NCBI GenBank assembly: GCA_040755155.1
Contig: JBFMBP010000059.1
Location: 1-32,905 of the forward strand
Length of the DNA stretch: 32,905 nucleotides
Direction of reading: 5' to 3'
Source of the DNA: Candidatus Omnitrophota bacterium
Lineage (GTDB): Bacteria; Hinthialibacterota; Hinthialibacteria; Hinthialibacterales; Hinthialibacteraceae
Made by a program: the position numbers and the translations under genes. Shown piece by piece: positions 16,640-24,536 of this stretch. Positions within the stretch are counted from its first letter, which is position 1; every line of letters starts with the position of its first letter. The notes beneath the pieces are model-generated. The model was not told the DNA's origin. It was given only the letters and a program-made list of their open reading frames with translations, and ran no database searches.

Positions 16640-17611
16640 ATGGTAAAACCAATTCAGAATATTTTCCACCGCTTCTCCAGCGTGATGCGAATAGGCCTTG
16701 CGCTGGCCATCCTTAGCAGCGTCTTCGCTTTCTGCGCTTGGAGCGCAGAGAAAATAGAAATCGTCCGCAAGCCGCTCGAACAGATCAAAATCTTATGCCA
16801 GGGCAAGGAAGTCGCCGTTTATCATGCGGGGGAGGCGTTGGACAAATCCTTCATTCATCCCCTTTGGACGCCGGATCGTCGTTGCGTCACCTATGACTCC
16901 CCGGCGGATCATATCCACCACCGAGCGCTCAGCGTAGGCTGGCCGGACGTATCGGGAATCGATTTCTGGGCGGAATCGAATTCGCCTCCAGGAAAGCGGG
17001 GCTTTATCACGCCAACCAGCGTCAAAGTGCAAGAAACGAAGGATGGCGTTCGCTTGGTGGAATCGAATCAGTGGAAAAGCGAAGGCGGCGATTTGTTAGT
17101 GGAAGGACGCCACGAATGGAATTTCTTGGCGCCTCGGGGAAATTTGCAGATAGCGGACGTTGATTTGCAGCTGACGGCCGCCGTTTCCGAAGTCGTTTTC
17201 GGCTCCGAATACAATAGTGATAAGAAATCGCCGCGCACGTATCATGGATTGACGTTCCGCATCGGGCCTTTCGCCGATTTTCGTTTTTACAATTCCGGAA
17301 ATGACGAAGGCGATGCGAATTGCATGGGAAAAGCGGCGAAATGGTGCGCCATTTCCGGTTTGCAGAACGGCGGGCCGATAACGGCGGCGATTTTCGATCA
17401 TCCCGGCAACGATTCCCATCCCACTCAGTTTTTCGCGTTAGGGCAAAATATGCAGTTTCTTTCCAGCTCGCCCAATTACAGCCAGCCGAAAATACTAAAA
17501 AAAGGAGAGACCTGGCGTCTGCGATACCGGGTGATCGCGGCGGGACAGCCGGAAAAGGGAAGCGCATGGGATTTAGAGGCTTTATGGCGCGAATACGCTC
17601 AAGGCCGTTGA
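16640..17611 (+). CDS. Secreted DUF6807 (PmoA-like) family protein
   Basis: From the ATG at 16640 (with AAAGGGGAG 6 nt upstream) this is a 323-aa protein with a signal peptide ending near residue 35 (FCAWSA). It resembles DUF6807 proteins, sometimes labelled methane oxygenase PmoA although they are not that enzyme. Matching features are the HPLWTPDRRCVTYDSPADHIHHRALSV-type core, a GIDFW segment, and a late TAAIFDHPGN...HPTQFFALG block. The family is frequent in Planctomycetota-like genomes near sugar oxidoreductases, consistent with a carbohydrate-related role, but its function is not established. The open frame extends upstream to 16577, which would run through the hairpin element, so I rejected that start. 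Confidence 0.75.
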   Translation: MVKPIQNIFHRFSSVMRIGLALAILSSVFAFCAWSAEKIEIVRKPLEQIKILCQGKEVAVYHAGEALDKSFIHPLWTPDRRCVTYDSPADHIHHRALSVGWPDVSGIDFWAESNSPPGKRGFITPTSVKVQETKDGVRLVESNQWKSEGGDLLVEGRHEWNFLAPRGNLQIADVDLQLTAAVSEVVFGSEYNSDKKSPRTYHGLTFRIGPFADFRFYNSGNDEGDANCMGKAAKWCAISGLQNGGPITAAIFDHPGNDSHPTQFFALGQNMQFLSSSPNYSQPKILKKGETWRLRYRVIAAGQPEKGSAWDLEALWREYAQGR

Positions 17612-17613
17612 AC

Positions 17614-17994
17614 TCAGGTTTCCAATCCCTCGGCGGGTAGAGAGAAGGCTTCGATTGCTTCTTGCATAGAATCGTATACCGGTACGAGTTCGGATACGCG
17701 GGTTAGATTCAAAACGAATCGCACCCGTTCCGTAGGTTTGACCAGACAAATGCGGCCTCCGCTCTTGGTGATATCCTGGATGATGACCAGCAACTGGCCG
17801 ATGACATGGCTTTGCAGCAGGCGCGTATTCTCCAGATCGACGATGAAATCTTGAACGCCTTCATGCTTGTGATGATTGAATAGGTTTTGCAATTTGGCGA
17901 CTTCGCCGACAAGGAACGATCCATGGATGGAGATGACGGCGGCGCCGCCTACTTTGCGGCTATAGAGTTCAGCGCTATCGATAATAATCCTCAC
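17614..17994 (-). CDS. STAS-domain protein, anti-sigma factor antagonist type
   Basis: This 126-aa single-domain protein has the STAS fold pattern of SpoIIAA/RsbV: a beta-strand AAVISIHGSFLVGEV, DFIVDLENTRLLQSHVIGQL around residues 49-68, then GGRICLVKPTERVRFVLNLT. The usual phosphorylated Ser sits in a D-S-S/T-G-L loop; here the equivalent stretch is LLQSHVIG, so S62 is a candidate but the motif is degenerate. It starts with GTG at 17992-17994 with AGGAA upstream. It converges tail-to-tail with the DUF6807 gene (2 nt apart). No partner anti-sigma kinase or PP2C phosphatase is in the window. Confidence 0.85.
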   Translation of the reverse strand: MRIIIDSAELYSRKVGGAAVISIHGSFLVGEVAKLQNLFNHHKHEGVQDFIVDLENTRLLQSHVIGQLLVIIQDITKSGGRICLVKPTERVRFVLNLTRVSELVPVYDSMQEAIEAFSLPAEGLET

Positions 17995-18044
17995 CTCTTT
18001 TCCTGCCGATAATATCGCGGGCTGAATAATTTTATCCCTTAAGA

Positions 18045-18110
18045 GAATTCGAAAAAAACATTATGATTCGCTGTCAACGATGACTACAAAAATAATTTCG
18101 AATTCGAAAT
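18045..18110. promoter_or_regulatory. Repeated GAATTCGAAA sites in a divergent promoter region
   Basis: GAATTCGAAA occurs at 18045-18054 and again at 18100-18109. The second is part of a perfect 16-bp palindrome, ATTTCGAATTCGAAAT (18095-18110). Both lie in the 238-bp gap between the divergent STAS and GHL10 genes. This could be an operator for either gene; no regulator is identified. Confidence 0.35.
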
Positions 18111-18232
18111 GGCCGTCTTTTCGATTTTGGGTTGAGGGATCGCATCTCTCTACAAAATAGTATTTCATTAGAATCTGCTGAAACGGCAAATCGGTTTTGG
18201 ACGGCTTATTCTAAAGTTATGTCGAATGAATT

Positions 18233-19420
18233 ATGAACAAATTTCGTCGAATTGCAATTGCTTTGTATCTATGTTTGGCGATTCTTTCCAACCATCAGGC
18301 TATGGGCCGCGAACGGGCGATTTGGGTTACGCGATGGGATTATAAAAACGCGGATGAGATTGCCGCCGTCATGGAGAATGCCAAGAATCTTGGGGCGAGC
18401 GACGTTCTTTTCCAGGTTCGGGGGAACGCCGCCGTTTCCTATCCATCGAAAATCGAGCCTTGGGCTTGGGAATTGACGGGAACCACCCCTGCTAACCTCG
18501 GCGTCGATCCGGGATGGGATCCCTTGCAAACGGCGATCGAGGAAGCCCAAAAGAGAAAACTGGGATTGCACGCCTGGATCAACGTTTTCCCCGGCTGGCG
18601 TGGGTTGCAATCCGCTCCCGCCGGTTCGAACCATGTCTGGATGAAGCATCGTTCCTGGTTTATGATCGATCAAAGGGGAAAAATGCTGCTGCCGTCGGAA
18701 ACCTTTTATTCGTTCCTTTCCCCCGGCCAACCGGATGTCCGGGCGCATCTCGCCGCTCTTTGCGGCGAGATGGCGAAATCGTATCCCGGCCTGGCTGGCG
18801 TTCATTTGGATTACGTCCGTTATCCCGCGTTGAATGAAGTAGGAAATTTTCGCGATTTTTCTTATGACGACGCCAGCGTAAAAAATTTTACGGCGCAGTA
18901 CGGAAAGAAGCCTCGCTTCGATTTGCCCGAATGGCAACAGTTCAAACGCGATCAGGTAACCGCTTCCATCCGCGCCATTCGGGAAGCCATTCAACGCTCT
19001 TCGCCGACCATGCAACTCTCGGCGACGTTCGCGGCGGAAATCAATAAAGCCACTTCCGAAGTGGGACAAGATCCCAAAACCTGGTTTTCCGAGAATCTTG
19101 TCGATTGGGCGGCGCCGATGGCCTATGAAAGGGACGTCCCCTCCTTCCGCAAAACTCTAAAAAGTCTGGAAAACTATTTTACGTCCGAACAAATGCAAAA
19201 GTTGACGGTGGGAGTGAATGTGGATTTCAATTCGGTTTATACGATCGGCAAACAGTTGGAATCCGTATTCGCTTCCAACAGCGGCGGTGAAATTTTATTT
19301 GCGTATTCTTCTCTATATCCCATCCACCGATCCACGCCCAAAGCGAAAGCAGTTCAATCGCTCTGGCGCGAGGAGCGTCTTAAAGAAGTGATATTGCAAA
19401 GCCTGCATCCTACGAAATAA
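18233..19420 (+). CDS. Secreted GHL10-type (DUF187/YngK-like) glycoside hydrolase
   Basis: This 395-aa protein has a signal peptide (about 1-24). It continues with the GHL10 hallmarks: RAIWVTRWDY at the start, VLFQVRGNAAVSYPS (58-72), GLHAWINVFPG (111-121), and the conserved GVHLDYVRYP (189-198) in which the Asp is a likely catalytic or substrate-binding residue. Family members act on glycans, and some relatives bind or cleave peptidoglycan. The length covers only the TIM-barrel, with no added carbohydrate-binding domain. It appears to be monocistronic. No strong Shine-Dalgarno precedes the ATG at 18233. Confidence 0.82.
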   Translation: MNKFRRIAIALYLCLAILSNHQAMGRERAIWVTRWDYKNADEIAAVMENAKNLGASDVLFQVRGNAAVSYPSKIEPWAWELTGTTPANLGVDPGWDPLQTAIEEAQKRKLGLHAWINVFPGWRGLQSAPAGSNHVWMKHRSWFMIDQRGKMLLPSETFYSFLSPGQPDVRAHLAALCGEMAKSYPGLAGVHLDYVRYPALNEVGNFRDFSYDDASVKNFTAQYGKKPRFDLPEWQQFKRDQVTASIRAIREAIQRSSPTMQLSATFAAEINKATSEVGQDPKTWFSENLVDWAAPMAYERDVPSFRKTLKSLENYFTSEQMQKLTVGVNVDFNSVYTIGKQLESVFASNSGGEILFAYSSLYPIHRSTPKAKAVQSLWREERLKEVILQSLHPTK

Positions 19421-19563
19421 ATCGTCGCGATTTAGCGACTCCCTTTCAATTGAGAAATGCGCTGAGCCTCGCGGCGTTTTCGAATTTCCTTGACCGGATT
19501 CGATTCCCGCTTACACTTCCTTTCGGTACGCTAAGATTTCGATGGATGGAAAAAGGATGGAGC

Positions 19564-20397
19564 ATGTCAAATCATTTGGATGAAAAATACCAGCGTCTGC
19601 AAGCCATTTTTCGCGAAATCGGCAGCGTGGTAATCGGTTATTCCGGCGGCGTCGACAGCGCGTTTTTGGCGAAAGCCGCAACGGATGTTCTCGGCGACCG
19701 CGCTCTTTGCGTGGCCGCCGTCAGCGGCAGCTACCCCGAATTCGAACGGCGGGAAGCAGAAAAAAACGCCCGCGAAATGGGTTTGAATTTCGAATGCGTA
19801 ACCACTTCGGAATTGGACGATCCCAACTACCGCAAGAACGCCGCCGACCGTTGTTATTTCTGCAAGAAGGAATTGGTTTCCCATTTGCAGCGAATCGCGC
19901 AGGAGCGGGGCTACCGCGCCATCGCCGTTGGAACCAACTTGGACGATTTGGGCGATTACCGCCCCGGCCAACAGGCGGTCAAGGAAGGGGGCGCGCGCAA
20001 TCCTCTGGTGGAAGCGGGATTGACCAAGGAAGATATCCGCCTGCTTTCCAAACGTCTGAATATTCCCACTTGGAACAAACCCGCCTTTGCCTGCCTCTCC
20101 TCCCGCTTTCCGTACGGCGAGGAAATAACCCCCGAAAAACTGCGCATGGTGGAGCAGGCGGAAGATTATCTGCGTCAATTGGGATTCCAACAGTACCGCG
20201 TTCGCCATCATCATAATCTCGCCCGCATCGAAACGCCGCCGGATGCGATGCCGAAAATTCTCGAAAACCGGGAGGAAATTTATCGCCGCTTTCGCGAAAT
20301 TGGCTATGCTTATATCTCTTTGGACCTCATGGGATACCGCCAGGGAAGCATGAATGAAACGTTGATTCAAATTGGAAAATCCCCTTCCATATCGTAA
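19564..20397 (+). CDS. larE: ATP-dependent sacrificial sulfur transferase LarE
   Basis: LarE inserts sulfur into the pyridinium biscarboxylate precursor of the nickel-pincer nucleotide cofactor used by lactate racemase and related LarA enzymes. Seen here: the PP-loop SGGVDS at 27-32, DRCYFCKKEL at 96-104, and WNKPAFACLSSRFPYG (170-185). The Cys in ACLSSR (C177) aligns with the residue sacrificed in Lactobacillus plantarum LarE. From the ATG at 19564, with AAGGA upstream, it is 277 aa, the usual length. The frame opens earlier at 19450 but that extension is not LarE-like. No larA, larB or larC is in the window, so the cofactor pathway must be completed elsewhere. Confidence 0.92.
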   Translation: MSNHLDEKYQRLQAIFREIGSVVIGYSGGVDSAFLAKAATDVLGDRALCVAAVSGSYPEFERREAEKNAREMGLNFECVTTSELDDPNYRKNAADRCYFCKKELVSHLQRIAQERGYRAIAVGTNLDDLGDYRPGQQAVKEGGARNPLVEAGLTKEDIRLLSKRLNIPTWNKPAFACLSSRFPYGEEITPEKLRMVEQAEDYLRQLGFQQYRVRHHHNLARIETPPDAMPKILENREEIYRRFREIGYAYISLDLMGYRQGSMNETLIQIGKSPSIS

Positions 20398-20557
20398 AAA
20401 CAGGGCGATTAAGGGATGCCGCTCTTGCGCATGATTTTTCCTTTTGCGCTCAACCTGTTCCGGTTCGCTTGTCCTATTATGCGTGATATTCTTATGTGTG
20501 TGCGGATTCTATGCGCCGGATGCCGATGAGGCGCTACTTTGCAGATGGAATGATTTT

Positions 20558-21553
20558 ATGACAAGCGAAAATAAACCATCCCGGCTGGCGCGCTTGATTG
20601 CATTGGCCGAAGCCATTCGCTCCCGCGACGGCCTTTCCGCGGCGGAACTGATGGAGCGTTTCTCGATTTCGGAGCAAACGTTTTATCAGGATTTGCAGGA
20701 TTTATGCGATTCGGGAGTTCCCATTTATTTCTCCGAGCAAGGGTATCGGCTCAATACGCTGGCTTTTCAATCTCCCTTTCATTTAGACCGGAAAGAATCG
20801 CTGCTGTTAATGCTGGGGCTGTCGATGTTGGACGAGTCGGGAGCCGCCGATCGCAGCGAATTGAATGCTTTGCGCGCCAAAATCATTCCGCCCGCCGAAA
20901 GCCGCGTCGATCGGCTCAGCGATTCGGCGTCCGGAGGCGCGCCGTTGAAGAAAGTCGTCGATCCCCGTCTCATCGCGTTTCTCAACCGCGCAATCCTGGG
21001 AAAGCGCCGCGTACGGATAAATTACCGCTCCCGCGAGAGCGATAAACCGTCCTGGCGCGAATTCAGCCCTTACGCCGCGACCCACCGCAACAATTCCTGG
21101 TACGCCATTGGATTCTGTCACAGGAGAAACGAAATCCGGACTTTCAAAATCGTACGCATCCTCGATATCATCGAATCGCCGGAACCCTTTCGCGAGGAGG
21201 CCGATTTCGACTTGGAGGAATATCTTCTGTACAGTTGGAATATCATGGGCGGAGAGCCGAATATCGTCGTGGCGCGTTTCGATCGCAAAGTGGGGCCGTT
21301 AATCTTGGAAAAAGAGATCGCCCACGGACGCATTTGGAAGGAAAAAGGCTTCGTCTATTTGCGGACCGTGGTCTCCGGCCTGGACGAATTCAGCTGGTGG
21401 ATCATGCAATACGGAGAACATGCGGAAGTACTGCAACCCCGCGAACTACGCCGCTTGCTGGCCAAGCGTTGCGCGAAAATGGCGGCAAAATACAGCGAGA
21501 CGATCATGAGACGATCGCGGAGAGTGAAATCATGCCGGAATACATCCCTTTGA
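20558..21553 (+). CDS. WYL-domain transcriptional regulator with N-terminal HTH
   Basis: This 331-aa protein has a DeoR/HTH_11-like winged helix at the N-terminus (SRLARLIALAEAIRSRDG...LMERFSISEQTFYQDLQDL) and a WYL domain. The domain shows RRVRINYRSRES, then REFSPYAATHRNNSWYAIGFC (the WYL-type motif), and RTFKIVRILDI. WYL domains sense ligands, often nucleic-acid-like, and such regulators control DNA-damage, defence or metabolic genes. I start it at the ATG at 20558. The frame extends to a TTG at 20444 with a hydrophobic stretch, but that looks accidental. Its 3' end overlaps the next gene by 22 nt, so the two are coupled. Confidence 0.87.
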   Translation: MTSENKPSRLARLIALAEAIRSRDGLSAAELMERFSISEQTFYQDLQDLCDSGVPIYFSEQGYRLNTLAFQSPFHLDRKESLLLMLGLSMLDESGAADRSELNALRAKIIPPAESRVDRLSDSASGGAPLKKVVDPRLIAFLNRAILGKRRVRINYRSRESDKPSWREFSPYAATHRNNSWYAIGFCHRRNEIRTFKIVRILDIIESPEPFREEADFDLEEYLLYSWNIMGGEPNIVVARFDRKVGPLILEKEIAHGRIWKEKGFVYLRTVVSGLDEFSWWIMQYGEHAEVLQPRELRRLLAKRCAKMAAKYSETIMRRSRRVKSCRNTSL

Positions 21554-22194
21554 CGTTTGGCCTGGAGGCGCTTTATCCTCCGATGGCATTGGCCCCGGCG
21601 CAAGCGCGGGAATTTTACATGAGACTGGCCGATCCCTGCCGGTTCAACGAGTTTCGATTGCTGGGCGAAGGACAGGGCGCGCGTCTCGCCGAAGGCGGCA
21701 ACCGCAGTCTGGTTATCGCTCCCGACCGGATGACGTATCAAGACGATTTCACGCAGGCGATGTTTACCACGTTTATCGAGGATGTGGATCGCATTGTGAA
21801 AACGTTGCGGGATGTTTTCCATATCCCCATCCTCATTCACAGCAAAATCCTCATCCGTCTGCTTATGCCCTATCAAAGCGAAGATAATACGGTGGAATTT
21901 TTTCAAAAAACGGTGATGAGTTCCGCCGCTCCCCTGTTCGGGAAATTCGAACGGCCTTTATCTGGAGTGGGATTGAAAATGGTTTTCCCGCCGACGCCGG
22001 ATCATCATTCCAACTTCAATCTCCGCATCGAGCCGTATTTCCGGGATTTGAAGATGTTTTTCCTGGAAAACAGCGCCCAATTTTTCGATCCCATTATCAG
22101 TTTTTCCGATTTGACGAAAAACATGGAAAATTCCTATGAATTTCTCAAAGAAAAAGCGGGGCCGTTCGTTCTGGCGCTGACCCCGCCCTCGTGA
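21532..22194 (+). CDS. Unrecognised protein coupled to a WYL regulator
   Basis: From the ATG at 21532 (GGAG 9 nt upstream) this is a 220-aa soluble protein with no signal peptide or membrane segment. I do not recognise a family with confidence. The layout (a Pro-rich start, a beta-rich middle with VGLKMVFPPT, then FNLRIEPYFRDLKMFFLE) loosely recalls TIGR04255-type proteins of unknown function, but that is a weak impression. It overlaps the WYL gene by 22 nt, which implies coordinated expression and possibly a functional pair. The frame extends upstream to 21235 inside the WYL gene, but that part is a shadow. Confidence 0.65.
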   Translation: MPEYIPLTFGLEALYPPMALAPAQAREFYMRLADPCRFNEFRLLGEGQGARLAEGGNRSLVIAPDRMTYQDDFTQAMFTTFIEDVDRIVKTLRDVFHIPILIHSKILIRLLMPYQSEDNTVEFFQKTVMSSAAPLFGKFERPLSGVGLKMVFPPTPDHHSNFNLRIEPYFRDLKMFFLENSAQFFDPIISFSDLTKNMENSYEFLKEKAGPFVLALTPPS

Positions 22195-22201
22195 TCTATT
22201 A

Positions 22202-22233
22202 ATGATGAATGAGGAGTGATGAATGAGGAGAAA
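22202..22233 (+). repeat. Short GATGAATGAGG-type tandem repeat
   Basis: Degenerate tandem units ATGATGAATGAGGAG / TGATGAATGAGGAG begin 8 nt past the stop of the 220-aa gene. A related tract lies at 7777-7810 after another stop codon. It is low-complexity repeat sequence with no assigned role. Confidence 0.45.
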
Positions 22234-22244
22234 TAAGGGATGTT

Positions 22245-22273
22245 TCAAGGGCAGAAACAACCTTGCCCCTGTC
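22245..22273 (-). repeat. Dispersed hairpin element, divergent copy 4 (minus strand)
   Basis: Read on the minus strand this 29-nt stretch ends TTTCTGCCCTTGA. It aligns without gaps to the last 29 nt of copy 2 with about five differences. The stem is shorter and less perfect (GGGCA with TGCCC). It lies between convergent genes. Confidence 0.5.
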
Positions 22274-22300
22274 TCCAAGTCTCCCTGTCGCTTTTGTTGT

Positions 22301-22321
22301 GCTGCGCTCCGCTTTGAGCCT
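22301..22321 (-). repeat. AGGCTC/GCGCA repeat, copy 1
   Basis: On the minus strand this 21-nt stretch begins AGGCTCAAAGCG and ends GAGCGCAGC. It differs at three positions from 30762-30782. Both copies are close to a copy of the 33-nt hairpin element. Confidence 0.45.
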
Positions 22322-22340
22322 GCCTTGCTCTGAATACGAA

Positions 22341-23540
22341 TTAATTGACGTTAACGCCAAACCGTTCTTGCAAGGCGGCCAGTCGCTTGGTCACTTTAGC
22401 GATGTAGCGCTTCCCGGCGGGGGGAACGCCTGTTTTCTCCACGCGGCCGGGTCCGACGTTATAGGCCGCCAGGGCGGTGTCCCTATCGTTGAACATCGAC
22501 AAGAGAAATCGCAAATATTGGGTTCCACCGCGGATGTTTTCTTCGGGATCGAAGGGATCGTCGACGTTGAGGTCATCGGCGGTAGGCGGCATCAATTGCA
22601 TCAGGCCTTGCGCGCCCTTTGAGGAGACAATATCCCGCTGCCAGGCGGATTCAACGTCGATCAGCGCCCATACCAGCAAGGGATTGATTTCGTTGTCTCG
22701 GGAATATTGATCGACGAAACGCAGCCATTCCAGCGGCGGCAACGGCTCGCCGTTCTTTTCCGCCGTTTCCACCGCCGTCAGGAAATTAGACGAATCCGCG
22801 GGCTTCCTCCCCGTCTTTTTACCTCGCAACGCCACCTTTGCTTCTAAAAATTCCCGTCCGTGAAGCAAGCTGTCTCTTTTCATGGCGATAATCTTATCGC
22901 GGACTTCCTTCCATTCTTCGGGGGCGATTCCGTATTGTTCCGCTAACGTCAATTGTCGTTCTGCGCCCTGAAAATCGAGATGATCCAAGCGTTCTTTCGC
23001 GATGATGAGATGCAAACGGCCACGGTAGCTGCCCCAATACTCGTCTTCTTCGCTTTGGCGATGGCGGCGTTGCAGTTCTTCAATGCCCGCCTGGAGTCCT
23101 TTCCGTTCGATAAGCCGTTCGATTTGAATGCGCTCCAAATCGTTCTCTTTTTGCTGGTCTTCGGCTTGCAGAGTTTGCATCCGCTGCCAGGCGGCTTGGA
23201 TTTCCGTCTTCCAGGCGGAATACGCATCCGCTTTTTTCAGAAACCGGGCGGCGCGGTCGTAATTTTTTTTATCCAGCAGCTGATTCGCCATGAACAAAGC
23301 GCTTTCGCCGGGAGCGGCGCGTTCCATTCGAGTCAGCGAGTCTAATGGAAGAACGACGGCGCCTCCGATGGTTTCGACGGTTAGATGGGTTTCCGACTCC
23401 ACAGTAACGCATCCTTCCAGTTGCGAATCGTTTTTCAGAAATACAATATCGAATTTTGCCGCTTTCCTGCCCAGCACGCTGAAAGAGGCGCTGAGGAGAA
23501 GGCAAAAGCATGTTACGAATAGAAGAGGTTTGCGATTCAT
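22341..23540 (-). CDS. Lytic transglycosylase (SLT domain), secreted
   Basis: This 399-aa exported protein cleaves peptidoglycan between MurNAc and GlcNAc. A signal peptide (about 1-24) is followed by a small beta-rich domain (FDIVFLKNDSQLEGCVTV...PLDSLTRME) resembling Sm-like domains. A long charged helical region (about 80-245) comes next. The C-terminal SLT catalytic domain (about 275-395) has catalytic-type E297 in LIDVESAW, GLMQLMP (312-318) and AAYNVGPGRV (358-367). The usual ESxF is ESAW here. Its ATG overlaps the DUF58 stop by 4 nt, so it is translated after DUF58. Confidence 0.9.
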   Translation of the reverse strand: MNRKPLLFVTCFCLLLSASFSVLGRKAAKFDIVFLKNDSQLEGCVTVESETHLTVETIGGAVVLPLDSLTRMERAAPGESALFMANQLLDKKNYDRAARFLKKADAYSAWKTEIQAAWQRMQTLQAEDQQKENDLERIQIERLIERKGLQAGIEELQRRHRQSEEDEYWGSYRGRLHLIIAKERLDHLDFQGAERQLTLAEQYGIAPEEWKEVRDKIIAMKRDSLLHGREFLEAKVALRGKKTGRKPADSSNFLTAVETAEKNGEPLPPLEWLRFVDQYSRDNEINPLLVWALIDVESAWQRDIVSSKGAQGLMQLMPPTADDLNVDDPFDPEENIRGGTQYLRFLLSMFNDRDTALAAYNVGPGRVEKTGVPPAGKRYIAKVTKRLAALQERFGVNVN

Positions 23541-24439
23541 CGACGGTATGATTTTTTCAATCTCATCTGAAGATATTCCCGGAGATAAATCTCCAAGGGT
23601 TGATCCGTACGGACCAAATTATAATCGATACCTAATTCGAGGAATCCATTGCGGTAGGTTTCAAGAAAACGCTGCACCCGCTCGCAGTAGTTCCTTTTCA
23701 AGCGTTTGGGGTTGGTTTGCAGGGGCGTTTCCGGCGATTCCAAGGGAAGAAACTCGACCGTTCCGTGGTAGGGCAGATCGATCTCTTCCGGCGTCAGGAT
23801 ATGGAATACGATGGCTTCTTGTTGCCGTTTGCGCAAAATCGCCAGGCTGCTAACGACTTGTTCGGGATTTTCGATTAAATCGGAAATCAAAATCACCATG
23901 CCCCGTTTTTTAAGTTGTTCGCCCATCGCGGAAAGAACGGAAGCGGTGGCCGAAGCGGAATCCGTCATCGGCGTAGCGGCCAGGATTTCCAAGATGGAAC
24001 TCCATTGATCCTGCCGATGGCGGGGAGGAACAAAAGCCCGCGTCCGGTCGTCGAAAACCGCCATTCCCACGCTGTCGCCTTGGGCGAGCATGAGATAGGA
24101 TAGCGCCGCCGCCAGTTGCTGGGCGCAGCGTTCTTTCGTGATGGTCGATTCTCCGAACCGCATCGATCCGCTCAGATCGGTCAGGATCAGGGCGCGAAGA
24201 TTGGTATCTTCTTCAAAGAGTTTAACATGAAAACGGTCTGTTTTGGCGTAGGCGCGCCAGTCGATATGGCGCAATTCGTCGCCGGGATTGTAGGGCCGAT
24301 GTTCGCTGAATTCCACATTTCGCCCCATAAAGTGGGTATGATGAAGGCCAGAAACCGCGCCCTCCACCGCCTGGCGGGCGATCAATTTCAAGTGGGCGAT
24401 GGATGATACGACCGCCGGATCGATGAGGTTTATGGACAT
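23537..24439 (-). CDS. DUF58 domain protein with a von Willebrand A-like fold
   Basis: This 300-aa soluble protein carries the DUF58 core: FMGRNVEFSEHRPYNPGD then ELRHIDWRAYAKTDRFHVK (residues 37-73). The vWA-like LTDLSGSM follows (86-93), with the DxSxS metal-site pattern. DUF58 proteins usually sit beside MoxR AAA ATPases and transmembrane vWA proteins, and are thought to help assemble or fold envelope or metal-enzyme complexes. Here no MoxR gene is adjacent. Instead it follows two PH-domain proteins (98 nt gap) and overlaps a lytic transglycosylase gene by 4 nt. Confidence 0.88.
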   Translation of the reverse strand: MSINLIDPAVVSSIAHLKLIARQAVEGAVSGLHHTHFMGRNVEFSEHRPYNPGDELRHIDWRAYAKTDRFHVKLFEEDTNLRALILTDLSGSMRFGESTITKERCAQQLAAALSYLMLAQGDSVGMAVFDDRTRAFVPPRHRQDQWSSILEILAATPMTDSASATASVLSAMGEQLKKRGMVILISDLIENPEQVVSSLAILRKRQQEAIVFHILTPEEIDLPYHGTVEFLPLESPETPLQTNPKRLKRNYCERVQRFLETYRNGFLELGIDYNLVRTDQPLEIYLREYLQMRLKKSYRR

Positions 24440-24536
24440 AATTTCGTTTATCTTGATAGTTAAACGTTTAGCGATACTAGGATTTTATCTCAATCCTCCC
24501 TCTTCGTCAGGCGCCGCCGTCTGTAGGAGAATTGGC

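Noticed and set aside
18269-19069. Long open frame on the minus strand (266 aa) opposite the GHL10 gene
   Set aside because: It is antisense to a well-supported gene, has no family motif and is low-complexity in composition.
19567-20370. Minus-strand open frame (267 aa) opposite larE
   Set aside because: It mirrors larE codons, has no recognisable domain and no credible ribosome binding site.
20444-20557. N-terminal extension of the WYL protein containing a hydrophobic stretch like a signal peptide
   Set aside because: It starts with TTG without a good ribosome binding site, and a membrane leader on a DNA-binding regulator is implausible.
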